Shown here: in pieces, positions 45,373 through 55,418 of the stretch
How the letters are laid out: each line of letters begins with the position of its first letter
How positions within the stretch are numbered: position 1 is the stretch's first letter
NCBI RefSeq assembly: GCF_000368565.1
Contig: NZ_KB849545.1
Coordinates: 112,304 to 176,303, forward strand
From: Acinetobacter gerneri DSM 14967 = CIP 107464 = MTCC 9824
GTDB lineage: Bacteria > Pseudomonadota > Gammaproteobacteria > Pseudomonadales > Moraxellaceae
DNA length: 64,000 nucleotides
Reading direction: 5' to 3'
Notes under the pieces: generated by a model
Told to the model about the DNA's origin: nothing
Database searches by the model: none
What the model saw: the letters and a program-made list of their open reading frames with translations, nothing else
Program-made: the position numbers and the translations under genes

Positions 45373-45513
45373 ATGATTATTTATTTAATACAATATCAAC
45401 AGACCATAAATATCTTTTTACATTACTAAAATATTTATACCTTTATACAAACCATAAAACATTCATTTATATTTAAAAGATGAAAAATAATATATAAGAG
45501 CATCATTCTTTTT

Positions 45514-46497
45514 ATGAAAAAAAATAAATACAATTATTCCATTATTTCTTCATATTGTCCTAAAATGTATTTCATCCAATACCTAAAGAAAAAAATATAT
45601 AAGCTTTTAAATAAGCTACAAGAGCGGAAATATAATTCTCATTGGTATATTCGTTTTGGATGGATAGACCCAAACCAAGATATCAAATCACAAATACAAA
45701 ATTTATATGAAATTCACCCTACTTCAAGTGATTATCTATATGCAGATGGTTTTTATGCTCAACATGAAAATCGAGAATATATTTTTATTGAAGAAATTAA
45801 TAATACTCACCCAGATGGATTTATTTCAGTCATTGAGATATTTAAAGATGGTACATATACTCAACCACAGCCGATCATGAAGCTAGATTACCACCTATCT
45901 TTCCCATGCGTTTTCAAGATTGCTGAGGAATGGTATATGGTTCCAGAAAGCTTTAAAAATCATACAATTGAATTATGGAAGTCAAACAAATTTCCATATG
46001 AGTGGGAAAAACATAGTAATTTGATGGAAGATGTTATTGCAGTCGATTCTATTCCATTTTTTCACGAAGGCTATTGGTACTTATTTACCTCCCTTCGCCA
46101 AAAATGCAAAAAATTCGGTAATCATCTAGATCTTTTTTATACTGAAGATTTACTCAATCCGGACTGGAAAGCTCACCCACAAAATCCTGTATGTAAAGGC
46201 CTACTCAACCAGCGAATGGCAGGTATACCTTTTTATCATAATGACAAACTTATACGACCAGTACAAAATTCGCTAAAACGTTACGGTGCAGAACTGGAGT
46301 TAAGGGAGATCATCGAACTTAGCCCGACACAATATAGTGAAAAATTCATCGAAAAAATTTCATCAGAGTGGAATAAACTTGATGATGGTTGTCATACTTT
46401 GAATATTGTAAATAACTTTATCATTATGGATGCAATTCGTTTAAGCTCTAAAATAAATAGATCCGCAATAAAAACCAATTCAGCATTGAAAATTTAA
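45514..46497 (+). CDS. GINT1_N-like beta-propeller protein of the OC locus
   Basis: A 327-residue soluble protein with repeated blades: DYLYADGFYAQHENREYIFIEE, HLSFPCVFKIAEEWYMVPES, VDSIPFFHEGYWYLFTS and RMAGIPFYHNDKLIRPVQNS. This pattern is that of the five-bladed propeller called GINT1_N (glucosamine inositolphosphorylceramide transferase N-terminal type), related to GH43/GH68 folds and common in surface polysaccharide loci. A glycosyl-transfer or sugar-binding role is likely but unproven. First gene after aspS; the AT-rich upstream region contrasts with aspS. Confidence 0.75.
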   Translation: MKKNKYNYSIISSYCPKMYFIQYLKKKIYKLLNKLQERKYNSHWYIRFGWIDPNQDIKSQIQNLYEIHPTSSDYLYADGFYAQHENREYIFIEEINNTHPDGFISVIEIFKDGTYTQPQPIMKLDYHLSFPCVFKIAEEWYMVPESFKNHTIELWKSNKFPYEWEKHSNLMEDVIAVDSIPFFHEGYWYLFTSLRQKCKKFGNHLDLFYTEDLLNPDWKAHPQNPVCKGLLNQRMAGIPFYHNDKLIRPVQNSLKRYGAELELREIIELSPTQYSEKFIEKISSEWNKLDDGCHTLNIVNNFIIMDAIRLSSKINRSAIKTNSALKI

Positions 46498-46633
46498 GCT
46501 TCTGATATTTGATAAATAAATAGGTAATGTAGTTGAACTACCCTACTTTTAAACACTTAGAATACAAGCATTATTTGTGATCACATCACTAAAATGGCAT
46601 AATGTTCGGGTTCAATTTTTAGGAATATCTCCC

Positions 46634-46852
46634 ATGGCTATGCGTCCTGATGTTCGTCGTCATTCCATTATTATTATTGCATTTGCAGTCATTCAATGGG
46701 CTTTTGTGCAATATATTATTAACCATCAATTGTTTGGTTTGGATACATATCATCGAATTCTTTATTTCTGCCTAAGTGCTTTTGGTGGCGCATTTCTTAT
46801 TTTTGGTGCATTGATCTATATCGTAATTAAAGGAAATGCGGATAAACAATAA
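46634..46852 (+). CDS. Small two-TM membrane protein (72 aa)
   Basis: From the ATG at 46634, with AGGA upstream, this is a 72-residue protein with two hydrophobic segments (HSIIIIAFAVIQWAFVQYII and LYFCLSAFGGAFLIFGALIYIV) and a charged N-terminus MAMRPDVRRH. Its stop overlaps the next start (TAATG), so translation is coupled to the CgeB-type gene. I do not recognise a function. Confidence 0.72.
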   Translation: MAMRPDVRRHSIIIIAFAVIQWAFVQYIINHQLFGLDTYHRILYFCLSAFGGAFLIFGALIYIVIKGNADKQ

Positions 46853-47790
46853 TGCCAAAGAAAAAAATTCTTGTTATCGGTAAAAGAAATGGCATATTAC
46901 AATGGTTTGAAAATATCCTTGATATCGACACGTCAAATTTAAACATGGAGATTCAAGGATTTGCTTTAAATCATAACAATAGTAAAGAAAGACTCATAAA
47001 AAAAATTATTCTGAATAAAAGCAAATATACTGCACGATTATTAAACAATAAAATTAAATCATTTCAACCTGATTTAATTTTGATTGCTGACCTATTTTAT
47101 TTTGATGCACCTATTTTAAATGTCTTGTCTCAATCAAATGCAAAAAAAGTACATTGGATAGGAGATTTTTTTGATCAACGATTAGCGGTTGCAAAAGATG
47201 TCATTGATTTATTTTGCTTTACAGATTCTACATTTATAGATGATGCAAAGCAGATTGGAATAGATCATACAACCTACCTCCCGCTTGCTTATAATCCTAA
47301 AATTTTTTATGAAAATGATTCTAAAAAATCTGATCGCCTACTCTTTATTGGAGCATGGAGTCCAAATCGCCAAGAATTAATTGAACAAATACCTATTCCA
47401 ATGAGTATTTACGGAAAAGGATGGGATCAATTGAAAAAAGCCAAATGTACAATTCACCCTCATAATATTCCCTTAAATCAAGTTGCTGAACTTTATCGCC
47501 AGCATCGTTATGTTTTAAATCTAATAAACAAAAAAAATATTCGTCAAGGTATGAATATGCGCTGTTTTGAAGCGCCTGCATGTGGAAGTATTCTCGTAAG
47601 TGAATTTGTAGAAGATCTAAAATATTCCTTTGACCTTGAGCAAGATATTATTACTTTTTCTTCAGCAGAAGAATTACAACACGTGTTAAATCAATCGAGT
47701 ATTGATGCTGCATCCGCAATGAATAAAGTTCAAAAAAATCATACCTATAAACATAGGTTGATCTATCTATCCGAAATTTTACTCTCCTAA
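46852..47790 (+). CDS. CgeB-type (GT1-like) glycosyltransferase
   Basis: A 312-residue cytosolic protein with two Rossmann-like halves. The N-terminal half contains LILIADLFYFDAP and KKVHWIGDFFDQR. The C-terminal half has DRLLFIGAWSPNRQELIEQ, VLNLINKKNIRQGMNMRCFEAPACGSILVSE, and DIITFSSAEEL, the pattern of the Glyco_trans_1_2/CgeB family. It probably adds a sugar to the lipooligosaccharide outer core. It is coupled to the small membrane protein and followed by a GT2 gene. Confidence 0.85.
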   Translation: MPKKKILVIGKRNGILQWFENILDIDTSNLNMEIQGFALNHNNSKERLIKKIILNKSKYTARLLNNKIKSFQPDLILIADLFYFDAPILNVLSQSNAKKVHWIGDFFDQRLAVAKDVIDLFCFTDSTFIDDAKQIGIDHTTYLPLAYNPKIFYENDSKKSDRLLFIGAWSPNRQELIEQIPIPMSIYGKGWDQLKKAKCTIHPHNIPLNQVAELYRQHRYVLNLINKKNIRQGMNMRCFEAPACGSILVSEFVEDLKYSFDLEQDIITFSSAEELQHVLNQSSIDAASAMNKVQKNHTYKHRLIYLSEILLS

Positions 47791-47818
47791 AAACCGATAT
47801 TTAAAGGCTCTTATTCTC

Positions 47819-48838
47819 GTGTTCGTCAGTGTCATTGTCCCTAGCTATAACCATGCTCCTTATCTTGAAGCACGGATTGAAAGCATTCTAAATCAGAATT
47901 TTGAAGATTTCGAAGTAATTTTATTGGATGATCTTTCACCAGACCATAGTGCTGAAATTTTAAAGCAATATAGCCACCATCCAAAAGTCTCACACTGTAT
48001 TATCAATGAAAAAAATTCAGGCTCTACCTTTGCTCAATGGAATAAAGGTATTCAATTAGCTAAAGGTGACTTGATCTGGATTGCAGAATCTGATGACGTT
48101 GCCGATCTTAATTTCTTAGCGAAACTTGTGCCACAGTTTGATAAAAATCCCCAGTTAGTATTAGCCTATAGTCAATCAAATCGTATGAATGCTGAGGGAC
48201 AAGTTACAGGTACTTGGAAGGATTTCACAGATGCTGTAGATCCTATTCTTTTCGAAAATGATTTTTCTATGTCTGGTTTAGAATATTTTGCTAGGTTTTT
48301 AAATAATCAAAATACTATCCCCAATGCTAGCGGTGTCATATTTAAAAAACAAAGCTATCTTGATGTTGGTGGTGCAAATGCAAGCTTAAAATTCATTGGG
48401 GATTGGGAAATTTGGTCAAAAATAGTCACCCAAGGAGATATTTTCTTTTCACATGAATGTCTAAATTATTTCAGATATCACAATACGAGTGTTATTGCAC
48501 AAGCTCGACAAAAAAAAGATCATTTTGAAGTGCGTAGACAAGTGATTTTATTTCGTGAAAATATGTCTGACTTTCTAAATACATATCGAAAGAAAAATAT
48601 AAATGCTGAGCTTATTTATGTTTTAAATCAGAAAAAGTTAAATCAAGATCTGAGAAAAAATGCGTCACTTGCTATAAGGCGGCATTATTATGATAAAATC
48701 ATACCAACAAGTTTAACTGCATTTAAAACATTATCTTGGTATATATTACCATTTTACATAATACTGCTGATTATCCAATTTATAATTGCAACTTTCTTTG
48801 TTGCTCCTTATAAAATTCTCACAGGCAATTTTAAATAG
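47819..48838 (+). CDS. Glycosyltransferase family 2 protein
   Basis: A 339-residue GT-A enzyme beginning (GTG start, AAAGG upstream) FVSVIVPSYNHAPYLEARIESIL, with EVILLDDLSPDHSAEIL, the acidic LIWIAESDDVAD near residue 93 as the DxD-type metal site, and GDWEIWSK as the ED-type acceptor motif. It has a C-terminal hydrophobic segment (ILPFYIILLIIQFIIATFFV) that may anchor it to the inner membrane. Donor and acceptor are unknown; it belongs to the OC locus. Confidence 0.92.
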   Translation: MFVSVIVPSYNHAPYLEARIESILNQNFEDFEVILLDDLSPDHSAEILKQYSHHPKVSHCIINEKNSGSTFAQWNKGIQLAKGDLIWIAESDDVADLNFLAKLVPQFDKNPQLVLAYSQSNRMNAEGQVTGTWKDFTDAVDPILFENDFSMSGLEYFARFLNNQNTIPNASGVIFKKQSYLDVGGANASLKFIGDWEIWSKIVTQGDIFFSHECLNYFRYHNTSVIAQARQKKDHFEVRRQVILFRENMSDFLNTYRKKNINAELIYVLNQKKLNQDLRKNASLAIRRHYYDKIIPTSLTAFKTLSWYILPFYIILLIIQFIIATFFVAPYKILTGNFK

Positions 48839-48894
48839 CACTACATAATTAAACATACTTTATTCAACAATATTCACATCAATTAGAGTATCTT

Positions 48895-50347
48895 ATGAGC
48901 GACCTGATAAAAACTTTCAGATATTTATACCAAGACCAAAAAAGCCTTGGTAAATGCTGGCAGTTGTTTAGACGCCATTTCAATCAATATAATTTAGAGT
49001 CTACTCGTTATTTATGGAAAAAATTCCAAAACCTTGCGAATTTAGAACAATGGAAAAAGAGAGAAAATAAAACCATTCAAATATTAGCAACACCACATAC
49101 ATGTTTTATTGCTGAATTAATTGTGAATGCACTTAAAAAAACAGACCTTCACTTTAAAATCACGATTAAAGAAACAGAAATTAAATACAATGACGATGAT
49201 TTATATATTGTCATTTGCCCTCAGTATTATAAAAAACTTCCCAAAACATATATTGCCTTCCAATTAGAACAAACTGTTTCAGACCGATGGTTTACTCAGA
49301 AGCAAATGGTAAAGTTAAAAAACTCATTATTAGTTGTTGATTACTCACTTCATAACATTGAATATTTAACTAGCAAACTTCCATTTTCACAATTATATTA
49401 TCTTCCTATTTCCCCTATCCAACTAGACAGAGAAAGTCACCGTGAGTATGAATATGATGTGCTTTTTTATGGAGATACAAATAATCAACGTCGACAAGAG
49501 TATATTAAAGAGCTAAGTAAACATTTTAAAATTAAAATCGTTAATAATGCTTTTGGTAATGAGATTTGGCATGAAATCAGAAAAAGTAAAATCGTTGTCA
49601 ATATACACTACTATGAAGATGCTTTACTTGAAACAACCAGACTTTATGAATGTTTATCAAATCATGCTTTTGTTATTTCAGAAAAAAGTGCAGACTTTAA
49701 TCAACATACCGATTTAATAAATCTGATCGACTTTGTTGATGTTGGTGATATAAATCAAATGATAACGCGAATAAGTTATTACTTAAATAATATCAATGAG
49801 TTTGAACAAGCTAAATCACGTATTTCAAAATATATACAGCAACAACATAGTCCATTCAACTATTATTTCTATCGTGTACTCCTTTCACTTGATTTAATCA
49901 GTTTTGATTTTTTCTATGAAAACACGCATAAACTGTGGCAACCCCAATCTAATTTTTGGTCACTGGGTCTTCCTGAATCTATTGAAAGAAAACAAGAGTT
50001 TTGTAAAGAGTTAGAGAAATATTCTGAGATCTGGTGTTTCCCCGGCATTCGTCATACCAAACCATGGATTGGCTGTGGTATGAGTTATAAATATATTATT
50101 CGTTATGCAAAAGATAATAAGCTACCGAATATTACGATATGTGAAGATGATGTTCTATTACCTCAAGGATTTAAAGAAAAGTTTGAAGATATAAATCAGT
50201 TTCTAGATAAGCGAACGCATCAATGGGATATATTTTCAGGTCATGTAACAGATTTGGATGATTCATCAGCCATAGAACCAATAGACAAAGATAGTAACTT
50301 TACTTATATAGCGTTAACCAAAACAACTGGTATGTTATTCAATAGGC
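48895..50347 (+). pseudogene. Two-domain glycosyltransferase (CgeB-like + GT25-like), 5' part, broken by IS30
   Basis: The N-terminal 330 residues look CgeB-like (YDVLFYGDTNNQRRQEYIKELSKHF, VVNIHYYEDALLETTRLYECLSNHAFVIS). Residues about 345-480 look like a GT25-type LPS glycosyltransferase (IGCGMSYKYIIRYAKD, NITICEDDVLLPQGF, DIFSGHVTDL, KTTGMLF). The frame enters the IS30 element and stops after eight IS-encoded residues at 50376. The missing C-terminus is recognisable on the other side at 51416-51669. The GT25 catalytic domain is therefore truncated. Confidence 0.85.
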
Positions 50348-51415
50348 GGATTCAAGCAGCAAGTGCAACAGTATAAAAACCAGCCATAACTTCACTTGGC
50401 GTATACCAGCCTAGTGTTTTTCTAGGACGATGGTTGAGTGAAAATTCTATCTGCTCTATTTCATCGTTTGACACGTCATCAAACGATGATGATTTTGGCA
50501 GATATTGCCGGATTAAACCATTCGTATTTTCATTTCTAGCTCGCTGAATAGACTTGTAAGGATCAGCAAAATAAGTATCTATGCCGACATCAGTAATTCT
50601 TTTGTGTTCGGCAAATTCCTTTCCATTATCAAATGTTACACTATAAGCATGGCTCATTCGTAAACGATCTAATGCACAAGTAATCGTTTTAGAGGATGCT
50701 CTCGTTGACCCTAAATGAACAATATGTACGTACAGGCTCTTTCGATCAACGAGGGTTAATAAAGCTCCTTTATGATGTTTACCAATCACCGTATCACCTT
50801 CGAAATCTCCTAAACGTTGTCGCTGATCAATGACCTGGTCTCGGCAATGAATACTTGTTTTATCAATGATTTGCCCTCTACGATCCGTGTTTTTGTAACC
50901 TCGTTTTCGATATTTCTTCTGATGCCTTAAGTGTAGATGGAGGTTACCTCCTTGTGATTTATCTTGATAAATGTGCTGGTAAATCCACTCATGTGAAGGT
51001 ACATCCAGCCAACCGCGTTGTGTTAAAGCACCTGAAATTTGTTCTGGTGACCAGTCTAAGCCAATTAAGTAATCAATATAAGCGAAGGCAAATGCTGTCA
51101 TGGATGATGAAGGATGGTACCGTCTTTGACTTGCAAATTTCGCTGCCTGTTGAGCTCTATATCCACGTTGCCCAGTATTTCTTTTTAACTCACGGTAGAT
51201 GGTTGATCGTGAACGCCCTAACTCCCGAGCAAGGCTAGCGATTGAACTTTTACTTTTCAAAGTAGCATAAATTTCGTATCTTTCATCTTGAGAAAGTTGG
51301 GTGTATTTCTTCATTGTGTGCTTTCCAATTGCGAGTTGAAAAAGTCTAATGATTCTATGAATACACCTAACTTTTTCAACTAACTACAAGTGTGTTGCAC
51401 TTGGGATTTGAATCT
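50348..51415. mobile_element. IS30-family insertion sequence
   Basis: A 1.07-kb element with one transposase gene. The terminal inverted repeats are GGATTCAA...CAAGTGCAACA at the left (50348-50370) and the complement of AGATTCAA...CAAGTGCAACA at the right (51393-51415), 23 bases with 18 matches. GC (or GCG if the border is shifted by one) flanks both ends, compatible with the short duplications of IS30. It interrupts the OC-locus glycosyltransferase gene. I cannot assign a named IS. Confidence 0.88.
50352..51314 (-). CDS. IS30 family transposase
   Basis: A 320-residue transposase. The N-terminal helix-turn-helix is SIASLARELGRSRSTIYRELKRN. The DDE triad is visible as GDFEGDTVIGKHHKGALLTLVDR (first Asp), YSVTFDNGKEFAEH (second Asp), and RARNENTNGLIRQYLPK (Glu). 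All three are intact and the frame is open, so it may be functional. Its stop codon lies inside the left terminal repeat. It is oriented against the interrupted gene. Confidence 0.96.
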   Translation of the reverse strand: MKKYTQLSQDERYEIYATLKSKSSIASLARELGRSRSTIYRELKRNTGQRGYRAQQAAKFASQRRYHPSSSMTAFAFAYIDYLIGLDWSPEQISGALTQRGWLDVPSHEWIYQHIYQDKSQGGNLHLHLRHQKKYRKRGYKNTDRRGQIIDKTSIHCRDQVIDQRQRLGDFEGDTVIGKHHKGALLTLVDRKSLYVHIVHLGSTRASSKTITCALDRLRMSHAYSVTFDNGKEFAEHKRITDVGIDTYFADPYKSIQRARNENTNGLIRQYLPKSSSFDDVSNDEIEQIEFSLNHRPRKTLGWYTPSEVMAGFYTVALAA

Positions 51416-51669
51416 GCGATATTTATCATCACTCAATTTATGATTATATTTTAGAGTGGAACGAAAAAAATCTTAATCTAGATTGCAATGCTATTGATCG
51501 CTATATAGAACAAAAATCAGAACTCAACGTGATAACAACACTACCCTATCTTGTTGAACATAAGGAAAATATTCCATCAACGATTTGGAATAGAAATTGT
51601 TGTAACTTTAGTTATTCTTCAATGAGCGAAAAAAGCCTTCAAAAAATTAAAGAACAAATTAAAAGTTAA
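51416..51669 (+). pseudogene. 3' remnant of the GT25-like glycosyltransferase gene
   Basis: Immediately after the IS, about 84 in-frame codons (DIYHHSIYDYILEWNEKN, NAIDRYIEQKSELNVITTLP, LVEHKENIPSTIWN, ending KEQIKS) match the C-terminal end expected of GT25-like LPS glycosyltransferases. They have no start codon of their own. Joining the two halves with one copy of the GC duplication puts this part out of frame, while joining with both copies keeps it in frame. Confidence 0.75.
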
Positions 51670-51676
51670 TCAAAAT

Positions 51677-51710
51677 ATAATGCATGCTTAAATTATTGAG
51701 CATACATTAT
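51677..51710. terminator. Hairpin downstream of the disrupted gene
   Basis: ATAATGcATGCT and AGCATaCATTAT form an 11-pair stem with one mismatch at 51677-51710, followed by TTTTAAT. Probably the terminator of the rightward OC operon. Confidence 0.6.
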
Positions 51711-51741
51711 TTTAATAAATGCACTTAAAAGGTATTAAATA

Positions 51742-51778
51742 AATAGATGATAGATAGAAATACAATCTATCATCTATT
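51742..51778 (-). terminator. Hairpin downstream of rmlC
   Basis: AATAGATGATAGAT (51742-51755) pairs perfectly with ATCTATCATCTATT (51765-51778), a 14-base stem just past the rmlC stop. The T tract on the minus strand is interrupted. Confidence 0.6.
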
Positions 51779-51785
51779 AACCCCT

Positions 51786-52343
51786 TTATTTCAATAAATG
51801 AAATGCATCTGCGATTTTGTCTTTATCACTGACTAAGACTTCTGCGATATTTTCTAATGGCCATTCAATAGCTAAGCTTGGATCATCCCAAAGAATAGCG
51901 CCTTCACTTTCTTTATCATAATAATTTGTCGCTTTATATAAAAATTGTGTGTTGTCTTCAAGTGCAATAAAACCATGTGCAAATCCTTCTGGAATCCAAA
52001 ACATTGTCTTATTTTGAGCACTTAATTCGATACCCACCCACTGACCATAAGTCTTTGAATCTTTACGGATATCAACTGCAACATCCCAAGCCTTACCTTG
52101 TACTACACGGACTAGTTTACCTTGTGCATACGGTGCATTTTGATAATGTAAACCTCGCAAAACTCCAGTTTGTGACAAAGAATGATTATCCTGAACAAAC
52201 TCAGGTACATCTAAACCCAATTCTTGTAATGCATTTGCAAATCGTTGCTGGTTAAAACTTTCCATAAACCAACCACGATCATCACCAAAAACTGTTGGAT
52301 GAATAATTAATAACCCTTCAATTTTTGTTTGTTCAACCTTCAT
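51786..52343 (-). CDS. rmlC: dTDP-4-dehydrorhamnose 3,5-epimerase
   Basis: Third step of dTDP-L-rhamnose synthesis. The 185-residue cupin has family motifs [34 protein letters not shown] (with the catalytic His), [21 protein letters not shown] and [21 protein letters not shown]. It overlaps the end of rmlA by four bases and is the last gene of rmlB-D-A-C. Confidence 0.97.
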   Translation of the reverse strand: MKVEQTKIEGLLIIHPTVFGDDRGWFMESFNQQRFANALQELGLDVPEFVQDNHSLSQTGVLRGLHYQNAPYAQGKLVRVVQGKAWDVAVDIRKDSKTYGQWVGIELSAQNKTMFWIPEGFAHGFIALEDNTQFLYKATNYYDKESEGAILWDDPSLAIEWPLENIAEVLVSDKDKIADAFHLLK

Positions 52344-53224
52344 TTTGATTCATCCAATAATTTGTAAAGATATTGCCCATATTCAGTTTTACTGAGTTTC
52401 TCAGCAGAAGATTTCAACTGATCTCGATCGATCCAACCATTATGAAATCCGATTTCTTCTAAACAAGCAACTTTTAAAGATTGGCGTTTTTCAATGGTAT
52501 ATACAAATTGTCCAGCCTCTAGCAAAGACTCATGTGTGCCTGTATCCAACCATGCAAAACCTCTTCCGAGTAATTCAACATTGAGTGAACCATCTTTTAG
52601 GTAAGCATTATTAATATCTGTAATCTCAAGCTCACCACGCTCGGATGGCTGAACCTGCTTTGCAAATTCAATCACACGATTGTCATAAAAATATAGGCCT
52701 GTAACAGCATAGTTCGATTTTGGTTGCGTAGGCTTTTCAGCAATACTTAACACTTTACCTGATTGGTCAAATTCAACCACACCAAAACGCTCAGGGTCTG
52801 TCACATGGTAACCAAAAACGGTTGCCCCATTTTCACGATTATTTGCAGTTTCAAGTTGTTTACCAAAACTTTGACCATAATAAATGTTGTCACCTAAAAT
52901 CAGGCATACATCATCTTGGCCAATAAACTCTTCACCAATTAAAAATGCCTGAGCCAAACCATCAGGAGTCGGCTGTACTTTATAACTTAGCTTTATACCG
53001 AAATCGGCACCATTACCTAAAAGTTTCTCAAAATTTGGCAAATCTTCAGGTGTTGAAATAATCAAAATTTCTTGGATTCCAGCCAACATCAAGACAGATA
53101 ACGGATAATAAATCATCGGTTTATCATAAATTGGTAAGAGCTGTTTCGATACGCCTTTGGTAATTGGATGCAAACGTGTACCAGAACCGCCAGCTAAAAT
53201 TATGCCTTTACGTTTTTTTATCAT
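52340..53224 (-). CDS. rmlA: Glucose-1-phosphate thymidylyltransferase
   Basis: First step of dTDP-L-rhamnose synthesis: dTTP plus glucose-1-phosphate gives dTDP-glucose. The 294-residue protein has the nucleotide-binding [11 protein letters not shown] loop at the N-terminus, [25 protein letters not shown] near residue 110, and [18 protein letters not shown]. It overlaps rmlD by four bases and rmlC by four bases. Confidence 0.97.
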   Translation of the reverse strand: MIKKRKGIILAGGSGTRLHPITKGVSKQLLPIYDKPMIYYPLSVLMLAGIQEILIISTPEDLPNFEKLLGNGADFGIKLSYKVQPTPDGLAQAFLIGEEFIGQDDVCLILGDNIYYGQSFGKQLETANNRENGATVFGYHVTDPERFGVVEFDQSGKVLSIAEKPTQPKSNYAVTGLYFYDNRVIEFAKQVQPSERGELEITDINNAYLKDGSLNVELLGRGFAWLDTGTHESLLEAGQFVYTIEKRQSLKVACLEEIGFHNGWIDRDQLKSSAEKLSKTEYGQYLYKLLDESK

Positions 53225-54114
53225 TTGTCAAATAGCTCCACGATTGCGCGCTTTACACCTTGTTGCCATGCAGGAAGATGTAAATTAAAAGTTTGCTGGA
53301 TTTTTTGATTTTCTAATCTAGAATTTAATGGTCTTTTAGCTGGAGTTGGATATGCTGTAGTCGCGATTGGATGAACCTGCTTTAATGGAAATTCAGCGCC
53401 AATTAATCTTGCTTGCTCAAAAATATAACGCGCATATTCATACCAGGACACTGTCCCGCTTGCAACAAGATGATAAATACCTTGCTTATGATCATCTCGC
53501 ATAACCTGAGCTATAGTATGTGCAGTAATATCGGCTATTAATTCAGCAGAAGTTGGAGCACCAATCTGATCATTAATAATAGACAATTCTTCTTTTTGTT
53601 GTGCCAAATTCAGCATCGTTTTTAAGAAATTTTTACCTTTGACTGCAAACACCCAAGATGTTCTGAAAATTAAATATTTACACCCCGACTGCTGTATAGA
53701 AGCTTCACCAAGCGCTTTTGTTTTACCATAAATATTTAATGGATCTATTTTATCCATTTCATGGAACGCTACATCACCTTGCCCATTGAAAACGTAATCC
53801 GTTGAATAATGAACAAATAATGCATTGATTTTATGACATGCCTGAGCAATATATTTAACGGCTTGATGATTAATTAAGTCTGCTTGTTCCTGCTCTTTTT
53901 CAGCCAAGTCCACTGCCGTAAATGCAGCTGCATTGATCACGACATCAGGAGAAATATCTAAAATAGACTGGTACACTTTTTCAGGATTACTTAAGTCTCC
54001 GCAGAATCCATCAACCTGACTTCGATCTAAGGCAATCACCTGCCCCAGTGGTGCTAAGGCTCTTTGAAGCTCCCAACCGACTTGCCCATTTTTTCCTAGC
54101 AATACAATTTTCAT
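53221..54114 (-). CDS. rmlD: dTDP-4-dehydrorhamnose reductase
   Basis: Final step of dTDP-L-rhamnose synthesis. The 297-residue SDR enzyme starts [16 protein letters not shown] (NADPH Rossmann loop) and has [26 protein letters not shown], and the catalytic YGKTK (YxxxK) near residue 128. It follows rmlB by two bases and overlaps rmlA by four. Confidence 0.97.
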   Translation of the reverse strand: MKIVLLGKNGQVGWELQRALAPLGQVIALDRSQVDGFCGDLSNPEKVYQSILDISPDVVINAAAFTAVDLAEKEQEQADLINHQAVKYIAQACHKINALFVHYSTDYVFNGQGDVAFHEMDKIDPLNIYGKTKALGEASIQQSGCKYLIFRTSWVFAVKGKNFLKTMLNLAQQKEELSIINDQIGAPTSAELIADITAHTIAQVMRDDHKQGIYHLVASGTVSWYEYARYIFEQARLIGAEFPLKQVHPIATTAYPTPAKRPLNSRLENQKIQQTFNLHLPAWQQGVKRAIVELFDK

Positions 54115-54116
54115 AA

Positions 54117-55178
54117 TTAACCTTTATATTGCTGATTGAGCCAAGATTGATACTCACCACTTTTGATATGGTCAACCCATTCTTGATTATTTAAATACCA
54201 TTCAACCGTCTTTCGAATCCCTGACTCAAAAGTCTCTAAAGGCTTCCAACCCAATTCATCATAAATCTTTGATGCATCAATGGCATATCTCAAATCATGA
54301 CCGGGGCGATCCTTCACAAATGTAATTAAATTTTCATAGGACTGATGAGATTCTTGTGGTCTCAACTGATCCAAAATATGACAAATCGTTTTTACAACTT
54401 CAATATTTTGTTTTTCATTATGCCCACCAATATTATAAGTTTCCCCAACTTTTCCTTCAGTGACGACCTTATATAAAGCTCTCGCATGATCTTCAACATA
54501 TAACCAATCACGGATTTGTTCACCTTTCCCGTAAATTGGCAATTCTTTACCATTTAGCGCATTTAAAATGACTAAAGGAATCAATTTTTCAGGAAAATGG
54601 AAAGGACCATAATTATTAGAACAATTTGTTACTATAGTTGGCATTCCATAGGTTCTATGCCATGCACGTACTAAATGATCGGAACTCGCTTTACTTGCTG
54701 AATAAGGAGAACTCGGAGCGTAAGAGGTATCTTCAGTAAATAAATCATCGGTTCCATCTAAGTCACCATATACTTCATCAGTCGAAATATGGTGAAAACG
54801 AAATGTTTCTTGACGATCTTTATTTAAATTTGACCAATAATGACGACTTGCTTCAAGTAACTGATATGTACCAACAATATTAGTTTCAATAAAAGCCCCA
54901 GGTCCCAAAATAGAACGATCAACATGTGACTCTGCAGCCAGATGCATAACAAAATCAGGCTGAAACTCTTCAAAAAGTTGATCCAAAGCAGCACGATCAC
55001 AGATATCTGTTTGGCTAAACTTGTAACGTGAGTCTTGTGAAATTTCTTTTAATGATTCTAAATTTCCTGCATATGTCAATTTATCAACATTAAGCACTTC
55101 ATTATTTGTATTCTCAATAATATTTCGAATCACTGCTGACCCGATAAAGCCAGCACCACCCGTAACAAGAAACTTCAT
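54117..55178 (-). CDS. rmlB: dTDP-glucose 4,6-dehydratase
   Basis: Second step of dTDP-L-rhamnose synthesis. The 353-residue extended SDR has [10 protein letters not shown] at the N-terminus, [21 protein letters not shown], and the catalytic [15 protein letters not shown] (YxxxK) near residue 160. The ATG at 55178 gives the usual [11 protein letters not shown] start. A TTG at 55193 opens the longer frame and is less likely. First gene of the rml operon within the OC locus. Confidence 0.97.
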   Translation of the reverse strand: MKFLVTGGAGFIGSAVIRNIIENTNNEVLNVDKLTYAGNLESLKEISQDSRYKFSQTDICDRAALDQLFEEFQPDFVMHLAAESHVDRSILGPGAFIETNIVGTYQLLEASRHYWSNLNKDRQETFRFHHISTDEVYGDLDGTDDLFTEDTSYAPSSPYSASKASSDHLVRAWHRTYGMPTIVTNCSNNYGPFHFPEKLIPLVILNALNGKELPIYGKGEQIRDWLYVEDHARALYKVVTEGKVGETYNIGGHNEKQNIEVVKTICHILDQLRPQESHQSYENLITFVKDRPGHDLRYAIDASKIYDELGWKPLETFESGIRKTVEWYLNNQEWVDHIKSGEYQSWLNQQYKG

Positions 55179-55418
55179 ATCCAAATGACTCAAAAAAAGG
55201 ATTCTTCGACTATTATACTATAACGATGTTAATAGATACTTCACAGAAATAGTAAATATAATCAAATTATAATAAAAGAAAATTACACGCCCAAATAAAC
55301 TAAATACAATCAGTATATTCAATAGTAATAAAACATCACACTCTGAGTAATACTTAACAATGACTAAATATATAAAATGATCGTCCTTAGTCGAATATCA
55401 ACAATACACTTAAATATC

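Noticed and set aside
50352..51314. Transposase as ISAba125 or IS18
   Set aside because: IS30 family is clear, but the named element cannot be assigned by eye.
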